DNA of 64,000 bases from Alteromonas antoniana (lineage in GTDB: Bacteria > Pseudomonadota > Gammaproteobacteria > Enterobacterales > Alteromonadaceae): NCBI RefSeq assembly GCF_019249295.1, contig NZ_JAESDH010000009.1, positions 62,001 to 126,000 on the forward strand, read 5' to 3'. Positions 63,022 through 64,000 of the stretch are shown here, one piece after another. Both the position numbers and the translations under genes were made by a program. The notes below the pieces were generated by a model that had not been told where the DNA came from, ran no database searches, and saw only the letters and a list, made by a program, of their open reading frames with translations. How positions within the stretch are numbered: the stretch's first letter is position 1; each line of letters begins with the position of its first letter.

Positions 63022-63948
63022 ATGAAAAACAATATTGTATTACTGGGTCAGGAATCAGACCCACAGATCCGCCATATGGCTGGCGCGGTCAAAGATACAG
63101 GATTACAGCCGTGGATAGTGGATACCGCGCTTTTTGGTACTACCTGGTGTTTAAGCTACGATCCGTGTTATCACGACGGTATGCTGCATATTCATGGCAC
63201 AACCCTGACATTCTCCACCATCGAAGCCACGTACTGGCACCAGTACCGAAGCCCGGTAAGCTGCCACTCTGACCATGCGGCTGCCAGTCTGGTCGCGCGT
63301 GATAAGGCAAGTACGCTGCAAAGCTTTTTCCTGTATGACAGCATTCAATGGATTAACAACATTCATGCGATCCGTGCACATCAGTGTAAGCCTGCTCAGC
63401 TGAATCTGGCACAGCGGGCCGGCGCAACCATACCTCACTCCTACATAGGAAATGAAAACCGTATTGCCCGCGCTTTTGCGCGCAACTACCCATCTGTTAT
63501 TTTCAAACCCGTGCGCGGCGGCGCTACGGCCAGGCTGTTAACGGATGAAGAGCGTGCGCCTGACGCTGTAGTTCGTTTGCTTGAAGATTCCCCCGGCACG
63601 CTGCAGGAATTCATACCTGGTACGAATGTGCGCAGCTACGTATTTGTTGATGATGTCGTGAGTGTGCAAATTGACTCTGACAACGCGGATTACCGGGACG
63701 ATCCGCTCGCGCAGGTCATCTGTACGCCGACGCCTGCGGCGATAGCACGGCTTGCCGTATCGATTTGCCAGCAGTTTGGTATGACGTGGTGTGCGATAGA
63801 CTGGCGACGCCGTACAAATGGCGAGTATGTCTTTCTGGAAGCGAATCCCTGCCCCTGTTTTCTCGCTATCGAAAATCAAACCGGCATCGACCTGACAGGC
63901 AGATTGCTCAAGCTGTTGACGGCGGGTTATCACACTGCCAGGGCGTAA
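63022..63948 (+). CDS. ATP-grasp peptide ligase-like protein (MvdD/RimK type)
   Basis: With the ATG at 63022 the product has 308 residues. It shows the ATP-grasp outline of graspetide ligases: WINNIHAIRAHQCKPAQLNLAQRAGATIPHSYIGN, FKPVRGGATARL as the ATP-binding lysine strand, LQEFIPGTNVRSYVFVDDVVSVQIDSDNADYRDD and metal-binding FLEANPCPCFLAIENQTGIDLTGRLL, where the usual N-x-N-P reads E-A-N-P. It would join side chains of the neighbouring peptide by ester or amide bonds (inference). A GTG at 62983 is an alternative start but would place the hairpin inside the gene. Neither start has a good ribosome-binding site. Confidence 0.85.
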   Translation: MKNNIVLLGQESDPQIRHMAGAVKDTGLQPWIVDTALFGTTWCLSYDPCYHDGMLHIHGTTLTFSTIEATYWHQYRSPVSCHSDHAAASLVARDKASTLQSFFLYDSIQWINNIHAIRAHQCKPAQLNLAQRAGATIPHSYIGNENRIARAFARNYPSVIFKPVRGGATARLLTDEERAPDAVVRLLEDSPGTLQEFIPGTNVRSYVFVDDVVSVQIDSDNADYRDDPLAQVICTPTPAAIARLAVSICQQFGMTWCAIDWRRRTNGEYVFLEANPCPCFLAIENQTGIDLTGRLLKLLTAGYHTARA

Positions 63949-64000
63949 GATGGTCGCCTGGCGCCGCATGTGCTGGAGCCCAGTGTGTTCGTAAAAGGCG

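Noticed and set aside
1-64000. tRNA genes, rRNA genes, CRISPR arrays, insertion sequences, prophage
   Set aside because: No cloverleaf-like sequence, repeat-spacer pattern, transposase motif or phage structural gene was seen on reading either strand.

Overview
The window reads as a chromosomal segment of a marine gammaproteobacterium of the Alteromonadales, close to Alteromonas or Salinimonas. The evidence is the core gene blocks (rlmB-rnr, ubiD-fre, ubiE-ubiJ-ubiB, prlC), a MotX protein of the sodium-driven polar flagellum, a class I-like HMG-CoA reductase and the many marine-type periplasmic proteins. I saw no rRNA, tRNA, CRISPR array, transposase or prophage gene. The taxon is an inference from protein types, not from a search.

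Layout. Bases 1-8992 hold housekeeping genes: rlmB and rnr on the minus strand, a small lipoprotein, a cytochrome b561, motX, two small conserved proteins, then ubiD and fre. Bases 9476-12233 hold an exported M28 peptidase with an Fn3-like tail and a periplasmic solute-binding-like protein. Bases 12449-19179 form an accessory island: a SLOG plus 4-TM (SLATT-like) protein faces a large DUF4062-like/STAND ATPase/TPR protein, followed by two paralogous small proteins, one cytosolic and one exported. This resembles predicted nucleotide-signal or STAND conflict systems. Bases 19473-22434 encode a GbsR/MarR regulator and a CioAB-type cytochrome bd oxidase, with a clear dyad operator overlapping the promoter. 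Bases 22716-28326 hold a strong-SD 57-codon small ORF, glutaryl-CoA dehydrogenase, an Lrp regulator facing a cysteine synthase-like gene, an exported protein of unknown function, a small P-loop kinase and a cold-shock protein.

Bases 28648-34778 hold the ubiquinone operon ubiE-ubiJ-ubiB and a prlC/glycosylase pair. Bases 34988-43704 are a dense signalling block: an EAL response regulator, a porin-like protein, an HTH-REC regulator, a PhnD-like binding protein, two histidine kinases and a REC protein with a degenerate HD-GYP domain. Gor, a periplasmic LigE-type DNA ligase and an exported AstE/M14-like zinc enzyme follow. Bases 47744-51157 encode a three-gene ABC transporter behind a perfect Zur-like palindrome. 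An HD-GYP response regulator, a 1109-residue beta-propeller/amidohydrolase and HMG-CoA reductase come next.

The most interesting region is 58577-63948. It encodes an HlyD-type adaptor, a C39-peptidase ABC exporter, a minimal LuxR-type HTH protein, a 57-residue precursor with a double-glycine leader that is absent from normal ORF length cut-offs, and an ATP-grasp ligase. I read this as a probable ribosomally made, ATP-grasp-modified peptide (graspetide-like) locus with microcin-type export. The SLOG/STAND island at 12449-19179 is the second candidate for an undescribed system.
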